Shown here one piece after another: positions 15,844-25,628 of a stretch of DNA of 42,785 nt. Numbering within the stretch: position 1 is the first letter of the stretch; each line of letters begins with the position of its first letter. The translations under genes and the position numbers were made by a program. The stretch is taken from the NCBI GenBank assembly GCA_002067975.1, contig MVRS01000236.1:1-42785 (forward strand). Reading direction: 5' to 3'. The notes below the pieces were generated by a model. The model saw nothing but the letters and a program-made list of their open reading frames with translations, did no database searches and was not told the origin of the DNA. Source of the stretch: Syntrophorhabdus sp. PtaU1.Bin058 (GTDB lineage Bacteria; Desulfobacterota; Syntrophorhabdia; Syntrophorhabdales; Syntrophorhabdaceae).

Positions 15844-16962
15844 ATGGATTCCAACCTCTTTAATGAATTATTGCTGAAAACAGGTGTTGTACACCTTACC
15901 ATTGGCCATGTGGTCATGTGGCTCATCGGTTGTTTTTTTATATTCCTTGCTATTAAAAAGGATTTTGAGCCCCTGCTTCTTGTGCCTATCGGCTTCAGTA
16001 TCTTCCTCGTCAACATGCCCATTGCCCCGCTTACCGGGCCCGGAGACCTTATCAACCTTTTCTTCAAATACGGGCTCGAAACGGAGATCATTCCCTGCTT
16101 GATCTTTCTGGGGATCGGTGCGCTTACCGATTTTGGTCCCATGATCGCGAACCCGAAGACCCTGATCCTCGGTGCAAGTGCACAACTTGGAGTATACATT
16201 GCCTTCTTCGGCTCCATCTTTTTCGGTTTTACACTCAAAGAGGCGGCGAGCATCGGCATCATCGGCGGCGCCGACGGTCCTACGACAATATATCTGTCAA
16301 CCTCTCTGGCGCCCCATATGGTAGGCATGGTGGCAGTCGCCGCATACTCATACATGTCCATGGTCCCTCTTATCCAGCCGCCGATCATGAGGCTCCTTAC
16401 GACGAAAGCGGAAAGAAAGATAAAGATGAAGCAACTGCGTCCGGTAAGCAAACTTGAAAGGATCCTCTATCCCATCGTCGCAACGGTCGTTATCTGTCTG
16501 CTGACACCTCCTGCAGCCCCGCTGATGGGCCTTTTAATGATCGGCAACCTGTTCAGGGAATGCAAGGTTGTAGACAGGTTGTTAAAGACCGCGCAGAACG
16601 ACCTCCTCAACATCGTGACTATAATCCTCGGCATTGCCGTCGGTGCGACCATGAAGGCGGAGATCTTCCTGAGGCCGCAGCCGATCTTTATATTCTTTCT
16701 GGGGCTTGTTGCCTTTGCATTTTCTACCGTAGGTGGTTTGATCCTTGCAAAGATAATGAACCTCTTCCTGAAAGAGAAGATCAACCCTCTCATCGGCTCC
16801 GCCGGTGTTTCGGCGGTCCCTATGGCGGCACGTGTAAGCCAGAAGGTAGGACTGGAATCAGACCCGAAGAACCATCTCCTCATGCATGCCATGGGCCCTA
16901 ATGTGGCCGGGGTCATCGGTACTGCTGTAGCGGCAGGTATGTTCCTGTCTCTGCTGAAATAG
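15844..16962 (+). CDS. Na+-translocating decarboxylase beta subunit (OadB family), copy 2
   Basis: A 372-residue paralogue of the first beta subunit. Conserved blocks are KKDFEPLLLVPIGFS, GGADGPTTIYLS (with the canonical GGADGPT), NPLIGSAGVSAVPMAARV and HAMGPNVAGVIGT. It differs most in the N-terminal region and in loops. It is the last gene of the operon and is followed at once by a strong intrinsic terminator. Having two gamma-beta pairs in one transcript suggests two related complexes or one mixed complex made together. Confidence 0.93.
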   Translation: MDSNLFNELLLKTGVVHLTIGHVVMWLIGCFFIFLAIKKDFEPLLLVPIGFSIFLVNMPIAPLTGPGDLINLFFKYGLETEIIPCLIFLGIGALTDFGPMIANPKTLILGASAQLGVYIAFFGSIFFGFTLKEAASIGIIGGADGPTTIYLSTSLAPHMVGMVAVAAYSYMSMVPLIQPPIMRLLTTKAERKIKMKQLRPVSKLERILYPIVATVVICLLTPPAAPLMGLLMIGNLFRECKVVDRLLKTAQNDLLNIVTIILGIAVGATMKAEIFLRPQPIFIFFLGLVAFAFSTVGGLILAKIMNLFLKEKINPLIGSAGVSAVPMAARVSQKVGLESDPKNHLLMHAMGPNVAGVIGTAVAAGMFLSLLK

Positions 16963-16982
16963 ACATCCCGCAGGATATTGTA

Positions 16983-17029
16983 AAAAAGGCCCTTTTTTAA
17001 TCGTATCCCGATTAAAGAAGGGCCTTTTT
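16983..17029. terminator. Strong intrinsic terminator after OadB copy 2
   Basis: A 20-base arm from 16983 to 17002 (AAAAAGGCCC at its start) pairs almost fully with 17010-17029 (GGGCCTTTTT at its end), with a 7-base loop. T runs flank the stem on both strands, so it can work in both directions. It closes the decarboxylase operon. Confidence 0.9.
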
Positions 17030-17030
17030 C

Positions 17031-17345
17031 CGTAAGACGATAAAACCCGTAAAAGGTGAAAGGTAAAAAACCCTCGTAATTCGTGAATCGTAATTCGTAA
17101 TTGGATCAACCATGTAAAAGATGAAAAGTAAATGTGTCATTGCGAGCGGGGCGCGGCAATCTCATCCAGCGCTCCGTGTCCTTTGCGCTACGCTTTAATC
17201 CGCTCACGACTGACGACTTACGGATTTATCACCGGTATCGTTCGTCTTAACGTTGAACATAGAACGTTGAACAGGTTTTCTCTTACGACTTACGGGTATC
17301 CCGCTATGCGCTTTGCGCTATGCTGATTCCGTATCCAGCGGCCAG
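17031..17345. repeat. Composite intergenic repeat block after the decarboxylase operon
   Basis: This 400-base convergent gap holds no gene I can support. It contains CGTAATTCGTGAATC-type units (about 17083-17100), a GTCATTGCGAG element ending in GGCAATCTCAT (about 17136-17165), ACGACTTACG-type units (about 17207-17222 and 17285-17296) and a GTTGAAC/ATAGAAC module (about 17249-17272). A TTTGCGCTA motif occurs near 17193 and again near 17310. The modules match those at 1766-1970 and 24636-24964 in content but not in order. Confidence 0.75.
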
Positions 17346-17369
17346 TAACGAGTATCAGGTGTACCGCTA

Positions 17370-18704
17370 TCAGAAAAAGAGAAAGGTTACCAGAAGAAAA
17401 ACCGGTATGAGGATGATAAAGGACCATGCCATATATCCGAAGAAGGAGGGCATGCCGATATCGTTTTCTTCGCATATGGCCTTTACCATAAAATTGGGGC
17501 CATTTCCTATGTAGGTATTTGCGCCCATCATTACAGCACCCACGGAGATGGCTTTAAGGTATACCTCGGGCACACCGACGACAAGATTATGCACAATGTT
17601 ATTTGCCAGGGCAACACTTTGGGCTGACGAGAAAAGGATGAGGTATGTCGGCGCGTTATCAAGAAAACTCGATAAAGTCCCTGTTGCCCAGAAAAACTGC
17701 CATGGTTCATTGAACCCCAGCCTGCTTCCGTTAACTTCGAGGATTTTTATCGCCGGTGCCATTGTCACAAAGATACCGGCGAAGAGGACTGCTACCTCGA
17801 TAATCGGGTGGTACGTAAAGGCATTCTCTTCCCGAAGGGCGACTGACGTGAAGTATATTGAAAGGGCCATGGCCGCAAGCATGACCATCTCTCTTAAGAC
17901 GTGCGGCAGGAATAAAGAACCGATAACGATGAGGAGAAAGACAAAGTTGATTTTACCCTTGATCTCTATCTTTTTCTGCGATATCTCATCTACCGTCTCA
18001 AGAAAGACGCCTTTATCCTCTTTTTTGATCATGATGGCATCAAAGATATAAAAAACAGCCAGGAGGATCACAACGGTAAATATCCAGAACGGGAATAACT
18101 TCATTGTCCAGACGAAGGGAACCCCTCGCAGGAAACCCAGAAAGAGCGGCGGGTCGCCCAGGGGAGTGAGGAGACCGCCGATATTGGAGACAAGGAAGAT
18201 AAAGAATATGAAGATGTGGGAAACGTGTTTTCTCCGCCTGTTGGCACGCAGCATCGGCCTTATAAGAACCATGCTGGCACCGGTTGTGCCGATGAAGCTT
18301 GCGAAGAAGGCACCAAGAAGCAACAGGGTACAGTTTAGTATCGGGGTGCCCCTGGCGCCCAACCTGATGACGATCCCTCCTGCAACGACAAAGAGTGAGC
18401 CAAGGAGAATGATAAACGAAAGGTATTCGTCAAATATGTGGAGAAGAAGGGTCGATTCTTTCGTGATGACGACAAATGCGGCGGGAACGGCAAGAAGAAA
18501 GGTAAACATGTAGTAGTGTCTTGACCACCATTCGGATGCTGCAAGAGGAAAAACTGCTATGGACAAAAGCAGCACGATAAAGAATGTGCAGCTCCACAGA
18601 GGAAACTGTGTCGCTTCAGTTTGACGGCAAAAATAGACGACGGCAAGCAGAAGGGCGAGATAAGCTGTTGTAGCGCATACTGGAATAATTCGTTCTTTTG
18701 TCAT
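17370..18704 (-). CDS. UIT3/CitMHS-like sodium:proton antiporter or anion transporter
   Basis: A 444-residue membrane protein with about twelve hydrophobic helices. Motifs such as FASFIGTTGASMVLIRP, SNIGGLLTPLGDPPLF and GTLSSFLDNAPTYL are typical of the ion-transporter superfamily members annotated as UIT3 sodium:proton antiporter or citrate transporter-like. The NAPTYL and TPLGDPPL loops sit in the two re-entrant half-repeats expected of this fold. It starts 4 bases after the stop of the cytidylate-kinase-like gene. A role in Na+ or organic-acid exchange fits the nearby Na+-pumping decarboxylase, but the substrate is not known. Confidence 0.85.
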   Translation of the reverse strand: MTKERIIPVCATTAYLALLLAVVYFCRQTEATQFPLWSCTFFIVLLLSIAVFPLAASEWWSRHYYMFTFLLAVPAAFVVITKESTLLLHIFDEYLSFIILLGSLFVVAGGIVIRLGARGTPILNCTLLLLGAFFASFIGTTGASMVLIRPMLRANRRRKHVSHIFIFFIFLVSNIGGLLTPLGDPPLFLGFLRGVPFVWTMKLFPFWIFTVVILLAVFYIFDAIMIKKEDKGVFLETVDEISQKKIEIKGKINFVFLLIVIGSLFLPHVLREMVMLAAMALSIYFTSVALREENAFTYHPIIEVAVLFAGIFVTMAPAIKILEVNGSRLGFNEPWQFFWATGTLSSFLDNAPTYLILFSSAQSVALANNIVHNLVVGVPEVYLKAISVGAVMMGANTYIGNGPNFMVKAICEENDIGMPSFFGYMAWSFIILIPVFLLVTFLFF

Positions 18705-18708
18705 GGAT

Positions 18709-19548
18709 CTAATAAAGATTGCGCGAAAGCACTCCGAATTTCAGATTGTCTTCGACTTTCTTTAGTCCCCTGATATTCCAGAGGGTCTTGAAAAGCTGTT
18801 TCTTTTTTTCCTCCCCTCCAATGATGCCTTTCACGGAGAGTACATCCACGTCAACAGCCTCGAAGGAAATTCTGCCGAAATCACCGGCAAAGTCTTGCCG
18901 GGAGAGGAGGATCTCCGCCTTTTTTTCCAGAAGTCTCTTTCTCAGAAAGGTTTCCGCCCCTTCGTGGTCGACGCCGGAGAAGTACTTATTTGCATAGTTT
19001 ACCGATATATCAATAGCGTTGTCGAGCGTTACCAGACTTGCATTTAATGTGAGATGGAACTTCAGGGGATCGAAGAGTTCCCTGTCGAAGTAATAACTGA
19101 TAAAATTTTTTTTTGCCTTATCCTTTTTTTCGATGAGCCGCAAGGCCTCCTCGTAGGGGATGTTCTTGTCTGCGGCGATGTCCCGGATACGGTCAGACAG
19201 ATTCCTCACCACCTGGATACTTACCATGCCCGGATAGCCTTCAAGGATCAGGTGCGCTCCACCGCCGACGAACACGATATCGTTCTTCAGGGCAAAATCA
19301 TAAATGCACGCCGAGAGTGCCGTTTTAAAGGAACTTTTCCGCGTAAGCATATCTTTGGCACGCTGAAAAAAACTGGGGCTTGGCTCGTCCTCTATGCTTG
19401 CCAGGAGGGCTTCGGAAACCCCTGAATCATAGCCTATGCAGTTGACGAATGATTCATCGGCATAAGCATAACCGAGGTTTTCGGCAAGACGGCGTGCAAA
19501 GAGACTGCCCGCTGAGCCGTATGACCGTGAAACGGTAATGACCATCAT
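18709..19548 (-). CDS. Cytidylate kinase-like family protein
   Basis: A 279-residue P-loop protein of the cytidylate-kinase-like group. The start MMVITVSRSYGSAGS carries the variant P-loop, followed by the GYAYADESFV region and later VFVGGGAHLIL. About 80 extra C-terminal residues follow the kinase-like core, with no recognised motif. Members of this group are often encoded next to transporters and their substrate is usually unproven. It is upstream of, and almost contiguous with, the antiporter gene, so the pair is likely co-transcribed. Two adjacent ATG codons are possible starts, and no ribosome site is obvious. Confidence 0.8.
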   Translation of the reverse strand: MMVITVSRSYGSAGSLFARRLAENLGYAYADESFVNCIGYDSGVSEALLASIEDEPSPSFFQRAKDMLTRKSSFKTALSACIYDFALKNDIVFVGGGAHLILEGYPGMVSIQVVRNLSDRIRDIAADKNIPYEEALRLIEKKDKAKKNFISYYFDRELFDPLKFHLTLNASLVTLDNAIDISVNYANKYFSGVDHEGAETFLRKRLLEKKAEILLSRQDFAGDFGRISFEAVDVDVLSVKGIIGGEEKKKQLFKTLWNIRGLKKVEDNLKFGVLSRNLY

Positions 19549-19731
19549 AATATTGTACCATGTCCTGTTGTGCTCACATTAACCTTTTTCACAAGACAAA
19601 ACAAGCAAAAATGGATACCTGTCTGCAAGAATCTCGGATAGGGTGGGTTGACAGGCACGAGCATGGTATAGTAGCTTTTTTCACCGGGGCTTGCCCGTGG
19701 GAGAATCTATTAAAAGGAGAGGTTTGATTCG

Positions 19732-22542
19732 ATGGAACTACGTGAGTGTCATTACATGCCCATCGAGCATGTGGCCGACAGGTTTGATACGCGGATCGGA
19801 GAGGGTCTGACCCAGGCTGAAGCTGAAGAACGCCTGAGGGAGCATGGTCCCAATGAGCTGGCAGAGAAACCCCGGCCCGGTTTTTTCAAGATGCTCATGA
19901 CCCAGTTCGGTAATTTCCTCGTAATCATCCTGATCGTCGCGGCGGCAGCCTCGCTTCTTCTGGGCGAGGTCGTCGATGCGGTCGCGATAATGGTCATTGT
20001 TGTCCTTAATGCCGTTGTGGGTGTTGTGCAGGAGTCCAAAGCGGAAGCTGCACTCGCCGCACTTCAGAAGATGGCGGCCCCAAATGCCCAGGTAATAAGG
20101 GGAGGCCACCGGATTACCGTACCTTCAAGAGAATTGGTCCCGGGCGACATCGTCACCATAGAGGCTGGAAATTATGTACCGGCAGATCTGCGCCTCACCG
20201 AAAGCGTAAACCTCAGGATCGAAGAGGCATCGCTTACCGGTGAGTCCGTTCCCGTAGAGAAACACGCGAATACCGTTCTGGACAGGGAGATCCCCGTCGG
20301 TGACCGCAAGAACTCTGCCTTTATGAGCACGGTTGTGACGTACGGAAGGGGGAGCGGGATCGTGGTTGCAACGGGCATGCATACCCAGATCGGTCTGATA
20401 GCCGAGATGCTGCAATCCTATGAAGCGGAACCGACTCCTCTTCAGAAGAAACTTGACCAGTTGGCAAAGGTGCTTGGGGTTGGCTGCCTCGCTATTTGCT
20501 GCATAATCTTTGCGTGGGGCCTGATACGGGATACACATTTCGGCACGGTCTTCCAGCAAGGGATACCGGCATATCTCTCCGCCGAGAAGAGGGACATTAT
20601 CAGTCTTTTCATGACCGCTGTCAGCCTTGCCATAGCGGCTGTACCCGAAGGTCTGCCTGCGGTTGTAACAATATGCCTCGCCCTTGGTATGCAGCGCATG
20701 ATAAAGCGCCATGCACTGATCCGTAAATTGCCCGCCGTTGAAACGCTCGGTTGTGCAACGGTTATCTGCTCCGATAAGACAGGGACGCTGACACAGAATG
20801 AGATGACCGTCGTGCAGGGATGGGCCGGAGGAAAGCGTTTTCAGATATCGGGAGAAGGATATATGCCAAGGGGTGAATTTCTGATCGATAATATGCCCTT
20901 CAATGTATTTGATTATAAGGAAACCGCCCTCTTGCTTTACGGCTCATTGCTCTGCAATGATGCGAAACTGGAAGAGAGCGGTGAAGAGAACGGAGCCAGA
21001 ACGTGGCGGATGGCCGGAGACCCGACCGAAGGGGCGATGGTTGTCGCTGCTGCAAAAGGGGGGATATGGCGGGCGGATGCGGATGAGATGTTCCCCCGTG
21101 TAATGGAGGTCCCCTTTGATTCTGAAAGAAAAAGGATGACGACGATCCATCAATTCCGGAGATCCGCACAACGTGACAACAGGATCGGTTTCGATCCCCC
21201 GGAGGTGATTGCCTTTGTGAAAGGGGCGCCGGATGTGGTCCTTGACCTCTGTACGGATTTTATTAAGGATGGGAAGGTCATGCCTCTCGACGAGGCAGGG
21301 AAACAGGGGATGCTGGAGGCCAACAGTGATATGGCGCAGCAGGCGCTGAGGGTCCTCGGTATTGCCTGCAAGCCGATGGACAGCGTACCCGGATCATGTG
21401 ATTGTGCTGTTATCGAACAGGGGTTGGTCTTCGTTGGGCTTCTGGGTATGATAGATCCGCCCCGGCCCGAGGTGAAGCAGGCGGTGAGAGTAGCCCACGG
21501 GGCCGGGATAAGAAGTGTTATGATTACCGGTGACTATAAAGAGACTGCCGAGGCGGTGGCAAGGGAGATCGGCATACTCTCGCCGGCAGGGAAGGTATTT
21601 ACCGGGGCCGAGCTCGATTCGATGAGCGATCACGATCTCGCAGAGGTCGTCGATGACGTAAACGTGTGCTGCCGGGTCTCACCGCAGCACAAGACAAAGG
21701 TCGTCAATGCCTTTAAGGCAAAGGGACACGTGGTTGCCATGACGGGGGATGGTGTAAATGATGCCCCGGCACTGAAAATGGCAAATATCGGTGTGGCCAT
21801 GGGTATTACCGGGACTGACGTCTCAAAGGAGACGGCCGACATGATCCTCACCGATGATAACTATGCAAGTATCGTCTCTGCCGTGGAGGAAGGCCGGGTC
21901 ATCTATTCCAATATCAGAAAATTTGTCTTCTTCCTCTTGGCCTGTAACATCGGCGAGGTCTTGATAGTCTTTCTCTCCATGCTTTTCGGTATGCCTGTCC
22001 CCTTAAGGCCTATCCACTTGCTGTGGCTGAACCTGGTGACCGACGGTGCGCCGGCACTTGCGCTCGGCCTGGAAAAGGGCGAACCCGATGTCATGAAACT
22101 TCCGCCAAGGCCGGCAACAGAACCGGTTATAAACAGGAATATGTCATTAGGCCTTCTTGTGATCCCCATTGTCGATACCGTTGCGATACTTTCCGTTTTT
22201 GCAATAGGGATTGTCCGGTTTCCCGATAATCTTGCGGCTGCGCAGACCATGGCCTTTATAACGCTCTGCATGTCGGAACTGTTGAGGGCATATACCGCAC
22301 GATCAGAATACTACAGCATTTTCACGATCGGTGTTTTTTCGAACCGCTGGATGCAGCTGGGGGTTATCAGTTCCATATTTCTTGTCCTCATAACGGTATA
22401 TATCCCGTTTCTGAGGCCGTTCTTCGGCACGGCATTCCTCGGTGTTGCAGATTGGGCTATAATGATCCCCTTTGTGTTTATGGCCCCTGTGGCAATGGAG
22501 ATCGTAAAGGTCTTCCTGAGGAGGAAACCCAGGAGGCACTAA
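19732..22542 (+). CDS. P-type Ca2+-ATPase (P2A type cation pump)
   Basis: A 936-residue P-type ATPase, exporting Ca2+ or a related cation at the cost of ATP. Visible motifs: actuator TGES (about 169-172), the M4 ion-site PEGLP (about 305-309), phosphorylation motif SDKTGT with D348, and hinge TGDGVND (about 671-677). The M6 segment reads [13 protein letters not shown], close to Ca2+ pumps of bacteria. The N-terminal cation-ATPase domain is present and there is no heavy-metal-binding domain. Ribosome site AAGGAGAGG lies 9 bases before the ATG. Its stop overlaps the stop of the convergent permease gene by 4 bases, so no terminator separates them. Mn2+ transport is an alternative. Confidence 0.93.
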   Translation: MELRECHYMPIEHVADRFDTRIGEGLTQAEAEERLREHGPNELAEKPRPGFFKMLMTQFGNFLVIILIVAAAASLLLGEVVDAVAIMVIVVLNAVVGVVQESKAEAALAALQKMAAPNAQVIRGGHRITVPSRELVPGDIVTIEAGNYVPADLRLTESVNLRIEEASLTGESVPVEKHANTVLDREIPVGDRKNSAFMSTVVTYGRGSGIVVATGMHTQIGLIAEMLQSYEAEPTPLQKKLDQLAKVLGVGCLAICCIIFAWGLIRDTHFGTVFQQGIPAYLSAEKRDIISLFMTAVSLAIAAVPEGLPAVVTICLALGMQRMIKRHALIRKLPAVETLGCATVICSDKTGTLTQNEMTVVQGWAGGKRFQISGEGYMPRGEFLIDNMPFNVFDYKETALLLYGSLLCNDAKLEESGEENGARTWRMAGDPTEGAMVVAAAKGGIWRADADEMFPRVMEVPFDSERKRMTTIHQFRRSAQRDNRIGFDPPEVIAFVKGAPDVVLDLCTDFIKDGKVMPLDEAGKQGMLEANSDMAQQALRVLGIACKPMDSVPGSCDCAVIEQGLVFVGLLGMIDPPRPEVKQAVRVAHGAGIRSVMITGDYKETAEAVAREIGILSPAGKVFTGAELDSMSDHDLAEVVDDVNVCCRVSPQHKTKVVNAFKAKGHVVAMTGDGVNDAPALKMANIGVAMGITGTDVSKETADMILTDDNYASIVSAVEEGRVIYSNIRKFVFFLLACNIGEVLIVFLSMLFGMPVPLRPIHLLWLNLVTDGAPALALGLEKGEPDVMKLPPRPATEPVINRNMSLGLLVIPIVDTVAILSVFAIGIVRFPDNLAAAQTMAFITLCMSELLRAYTARSEYYSIFTIGVFSNRWMQLGVISSIFLVLITVYIPFLRPFFGTAFLGVADWAIMIPFVFMAPVAMEIVKVFLRRKPRRH

Positions 22543-24521
22543 ACGTCTACGCGGATCGGCAGTATCATCGCAGCAATCCCGTCCCACTGCAGGCGTCTCT
22601 GGATGGCAAAGGCAGTTTCGTTGTGGAGTATCTTCTGAAAAGGGTTTTCATGTCTGAAGACCAGCTTCCCCGTAAAGACAGTAGAGTGAGGGAATTCTTT
22701 GACTGCCTTTTCCACTAATTCGGTCACCGTATCGACAACGTCGGTCCCGACGTCAAACCGGTAATCTGCCGGAAAGCCGTGTACCCTGGTTATCTTTACA
22801 TACTTTTCAAGGTCTTTTTTTACCGACTCCTTCAACGCCTCCATTTCGGCTATCCCTTTAAAGGAACCGGAATCCACCTCTGCCACGGAGATATAGATGT
22901 AATTCTTGTAGATATTGGGAAAATTTTTAACGATGGACAGCAGCGTGTGCAGTCCGAACCCGCTGAAACCGCCGACAAGGAGTATTGCGGTCATGTCCTT
23001 CGGATTGAGGGGATTGTCGTTATATTGATCAGAGGGCGGCATGTTGGAGAGGGTCTCTTCGAGGTGACGGATGCTTTGCCTTACTTTGGCGTAGTGCCTC
23101 TTTATCATGTAGCACAGGCCGATGAAGACCGATGTTAATACAAGCGTTACCCACCCGCCTTCCTCGAATTTTTCGTAAATGGTGACCGAAAGGATCGTGA
23201 GACAGAGAATGAGTCCTATGATGTGAATAACGATGTGTTGCTTCCATTTCTTGTCCCTGTTCCTGTTTTTTACAAAGAACCGTGACATGCCGAACTGGGA
23301 CAGGGAGAAGGTAATAAAGACGTTGATGGAGTACATGATGACGAGTGCAGTAATAGACCCATGGGTATAGAGAAGCAGGACCAGGGCGGCAATGCCCATT
23401 AAGATGACCCCGTCCTGCATGGTGAGGCGCTCGGAGAGTGACGCAAAACGCCGTGGGAGCCATGAATCTATGGCCATGTTGGACATAACCCTCGGTCCGT
23501 CGATGAATCCTGTCTGGGCGGCAACAATGAGAAGGGCGCCCTCTGAAAGGATAGTGATCAAGGCGATCCAATGCCCGAAGGGCCAGTTCCTGAAGATCTC
23601 TGCGGAGAGGATCGCGTTGAGCGTTCTCCCTTCCTCGGGTCTTATCCTGAAAAGCAGATAGCAGACAAGAAGACCTCCGGCTGTTATAGAGAGGGATGTC
23701 GCCAGGTATACCATAGTCCTTTTTCCTGTATGGACCCTTGGTTCCCGCATGATCTGCATACCGTTTGAAACGGCCTCGATGCCGGTATATGTCCCGGCAC
23801 CCATGGAAAATGCCCTCAGGAAAATTGCAAGAAGGCCGATCCCTCCGAGGCTGGAAAGGCCTGCCTGAAAATTATTTTTGATCTCCCCGGCGAGGGGTTT
23901 TACCTGATTGATATGGGTTGTGAAACCGTATCCGATGAGCAGGGCATGGGTTAAAACAAAAAGCATAAAGATAGGCGCAAGTATTGTTACGGATTCTTTG
24001 ACCCCCCGGAGATTTAATATGACAAGGAGCACGATGAGGAATCCCACGAAAATTAACTTGTACTTATGGAAAGGCAACGGCAGGAAACTGAATATGGCGT
24101 CACCGCATGATACGACGGAGACTGTGATCGTTAACATGTAGTCCACAAGGAGCGCGCAGCCCGAGACTACCCCTGCATTTTTGTTGATGGTGTGGGTCGC
24201 TACAATGTAACCCCCTCCTCCATGAGGGAAGTGCTCGATGATCCTGGTATAAGAATAGGATATGATGATAACGGTGATCGCCGATGCGAGGGCAATAAAA
24301 ACTGCGAGGTATGTATGGGGGCCCAGCGTCCGGAATGCCTCTTCAGGACCGTATGAGGATGACGAAAGACCGTCGCCCCCGAGACCTATCCATGCAAGTA
24401 TCGGTACGAGGGACAACCTGTGGAAGATCGAGGGTTCGTTGATATTGTGGGGCGTGCCTATTATCGTGCGTTTTATCTTTTCAAATAACGATCGTTGCTG
24501 CTCCGAAGGGTCTTGCTCCAT
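22539..24521 (-). CDS. APC-superfamily permease, KimA-like (possible K+ importer)
   Basis: A 660-residue protein with about twelve hydrophobic helices (roughly 40-470) and a C-terminal soluble domain of about 150 residues. The N-terminal GLGGDGLSSSSYGPEEAF block and HFPHGGGGY resemble the KimA/YdaO group of the amino acid-polyamine-cation family, some members of which import K+ in symport with H+. Two genes of a Ktr/Trk-type K+ system lie upstream, which fits. It could instead carry an amino acid, as this superfamily is broad. The start is supported by GGAGAC upstream. Its stop overlaps that of the Ca2+-ATPase gene. Confidence 0.8.
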   Translation of the reverse strand: MEQDPSEQQRSLFEKIKRTIIGTPHNINEPSIFHRLSLVPILAWIGLGGDGLSSSSYGPEEAFRTLGPHTYLAVFIALASAITVIIISYSYTRIIEHFPHGGGGYIVATHTINKNAGVVSGCALLVDYMLTITVSVVSCGDAIFSFLPLPFHKYKLIFVGFLIVLLVILNLRGVKESVTILAPIFMLFVLTHALLIGYGFTTHINQVKPLAGEIKNNFQAGLSSLGGIGLLAIFLRAFSMGAGTYTGIEAVSNGMQIMREPRVHTGKRTMVYLATSLSITAGGLLVCYLLFRIRPEEGRTLNAILSAEIFRNWPFGHWIALITILSEGALLIVAAQTGFIDGPRVMSNMAIDSWLPRRFASLSERLTMQDGVILMGIAALVLLLYTHGSITALVIMYSINVFITFSLSQFGMSRFFVKNRNRDKKWKQHIVIHIIGLILCLTILSVTIYEKFEEGGWVTLVLTSVFIGLCYMIKRHYAKVRQSIRHLEETLSNMPPSDQYNDNPLNPKDMTAILLVGGFSGFGLHTLLSIVKNFPNIYKNYIYISVAEVDSGSFKGIAEMEALKESVKKDLEKYVKITRVHGFPADYRFDVGTDVVDTVTELVEKAVKEFPHSTVFTGKLVFRHENPFQKILHNETAFAIQRRLQWDGIAAMILPIRVDV

Positions 24522-24635
24522 TCCGTCTCCTTGATGGCTGTATTAGTTATTTTACCGGGTTTAAGGTATGTATGTAGTGAACGGGATAAACATTAAAAGT
24601 TATTGTAACGCCTTTAATATGTAAATGCAATATCG

Positions 24636-24964
24636 TGGACAAAAATCCGTTCAACGTTCTATGTTCAACGTTCAAGGTTTGGAAAAGACAGATTACGCCT
24701 CACGGAGTCTATCGCCTGACGCCTTACGATTCGCAGGTTTCTCGCTATCTACTATTCACTATCGACTGCGGAGTTTATCGCCTTACGCCTCACGGGTTTG
24801 TTGCTATCTACTATTCACTATCGACTATCGACTGCCTTGACAAAAATCCGTTCAACGTTCAAGGTTTGGAAAAGACAGATTACGCCTCACGGAGTTTATC
24901 GCCTGACGCCTTACTATTTGCGGGTTTCTCGCTGTCTACTATTCACTATCGACTATCGACTGTC
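24636..24964. repeat. Composite repeat block with duplicated modules
   Basis: This stretch between the KtrA-like and permease genes holds no gene I can support. A module of GTTCAAC-type units followed by AAGGTTTGGAAAAGACAG appears from about 24636 and again from about 24840. Each is followed by ACGCCTCACGGAG/ACGCCTTAC units, then by minus-strand heptads (TGAATAG, TAGATAG) with the CGAGAAACC cap. A third partial copy lacks the first module (about 24768-24837). The order is the same in each copy, so the block arose by tandem duplication of a composite unit. The remaining 24522-24635 is AT-rich leader of the permease gene. Confidence 0.85.
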
Positions 24965-24968
24965 TTTA

Positions 24969-25616
24969 TCATTTGATCTGGTCGATGTCCTTTGTCTTTC
25001 CGATCACCACGAGGACCTCGCTGTCCTTGATCGTATAGTGCGTCGGCACCATCTGGATCTTGTCGGTCAGGGTATCCCTGATGGCGATAACATCGATGTG
25101 GTACTTGCTCCGCAGATGAACGTCCGCCAAGGTTTTCCCGATAAAACCTGCGGGCGGTGCGATCTCGCAGATCATGTAATCCTCGGTGAGAGGGATGTAG
25201 TCAAGGACGTTGGGTGAGAGGATGCCCTTGGCTATCTTGCTGGCCATCTCCTTTTCCGGGATGATGACCTCGGTTGCCCCGACCTTTTCCAGCACAAGCT
25301 TGTGCTCCATGTTCGGCGCCTTTACGATGATGTTTTTTATTTTGAGTTGTTTCAGGTGAAGGGTGATAAGCGTGCTTGCCGCGAGGTCCTCACCAAAGGA
25401 GACGATAACGATATCGTCTTCGTGAAAACCTATGGATTCAATGATGTCCTTATCGAGACCGTCAGCGAGAACGGCCTTTGTGCAATAATCCTTTACCTGC
25501 TGTATAGACTCCCTTTTTTTATCGATTGCAATAACCTCTATGCCGTTTTCATAGAGTTCTTTTACAATGTTAAAGCCGAAGATCCCTATCCCTATCACGA
25601 CAACCCTTTTTTTCAT
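24969..25616 (-). CDS. TrkA/KtrA-type K+ channel regulatory subunit (RCK)
   Basis: A 215-residue cytoplasmic regulator with an N-terminal nucleotide-binding RCK domain (GIGIFG, about 8-13, then an acidic strand end, AIDKKRE) and a C-terminal RCK_C domain (about 135-215). It gates the membrane K+ channel subunit in response to nucleotides. The channel gene lies 12 bases upstream in the same operon. GGGAGG supports the start. Immediately after its stop TGA comes an array of TCGATAG, TGAATAG and TAGACAG units on the same strand. Confidence 0.93.
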   Translation of the reverse strand: MKKRVVVIGIGIFGFNIVKELYENGIEVIAIDKKRESIQQVKDYCTKAVLADGLDKDIIESIGFHEDDIVIVSFGEDLAASTLITLHLKQLKIKNIIVKAPNMEHKLVLEKVGATEVIIPEKEMASKIAKGILSPNVLDYIPLTEDYMICEIAPPAGFIGKTLADVHLRSKYHIDVIAIRDTLTDKIQMVPTHYTIKDSEVLVVIGKTKDIDQIK

Positions 25617-25628
25617 ACCGAACCTCCC

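Noticed and set aside
19648-19671. TTGACA and TATAGT upstream of the Ca2+-ATPase
   Set aside because: The spacer is only about 13 bases, too short for a sigma70 promoter.
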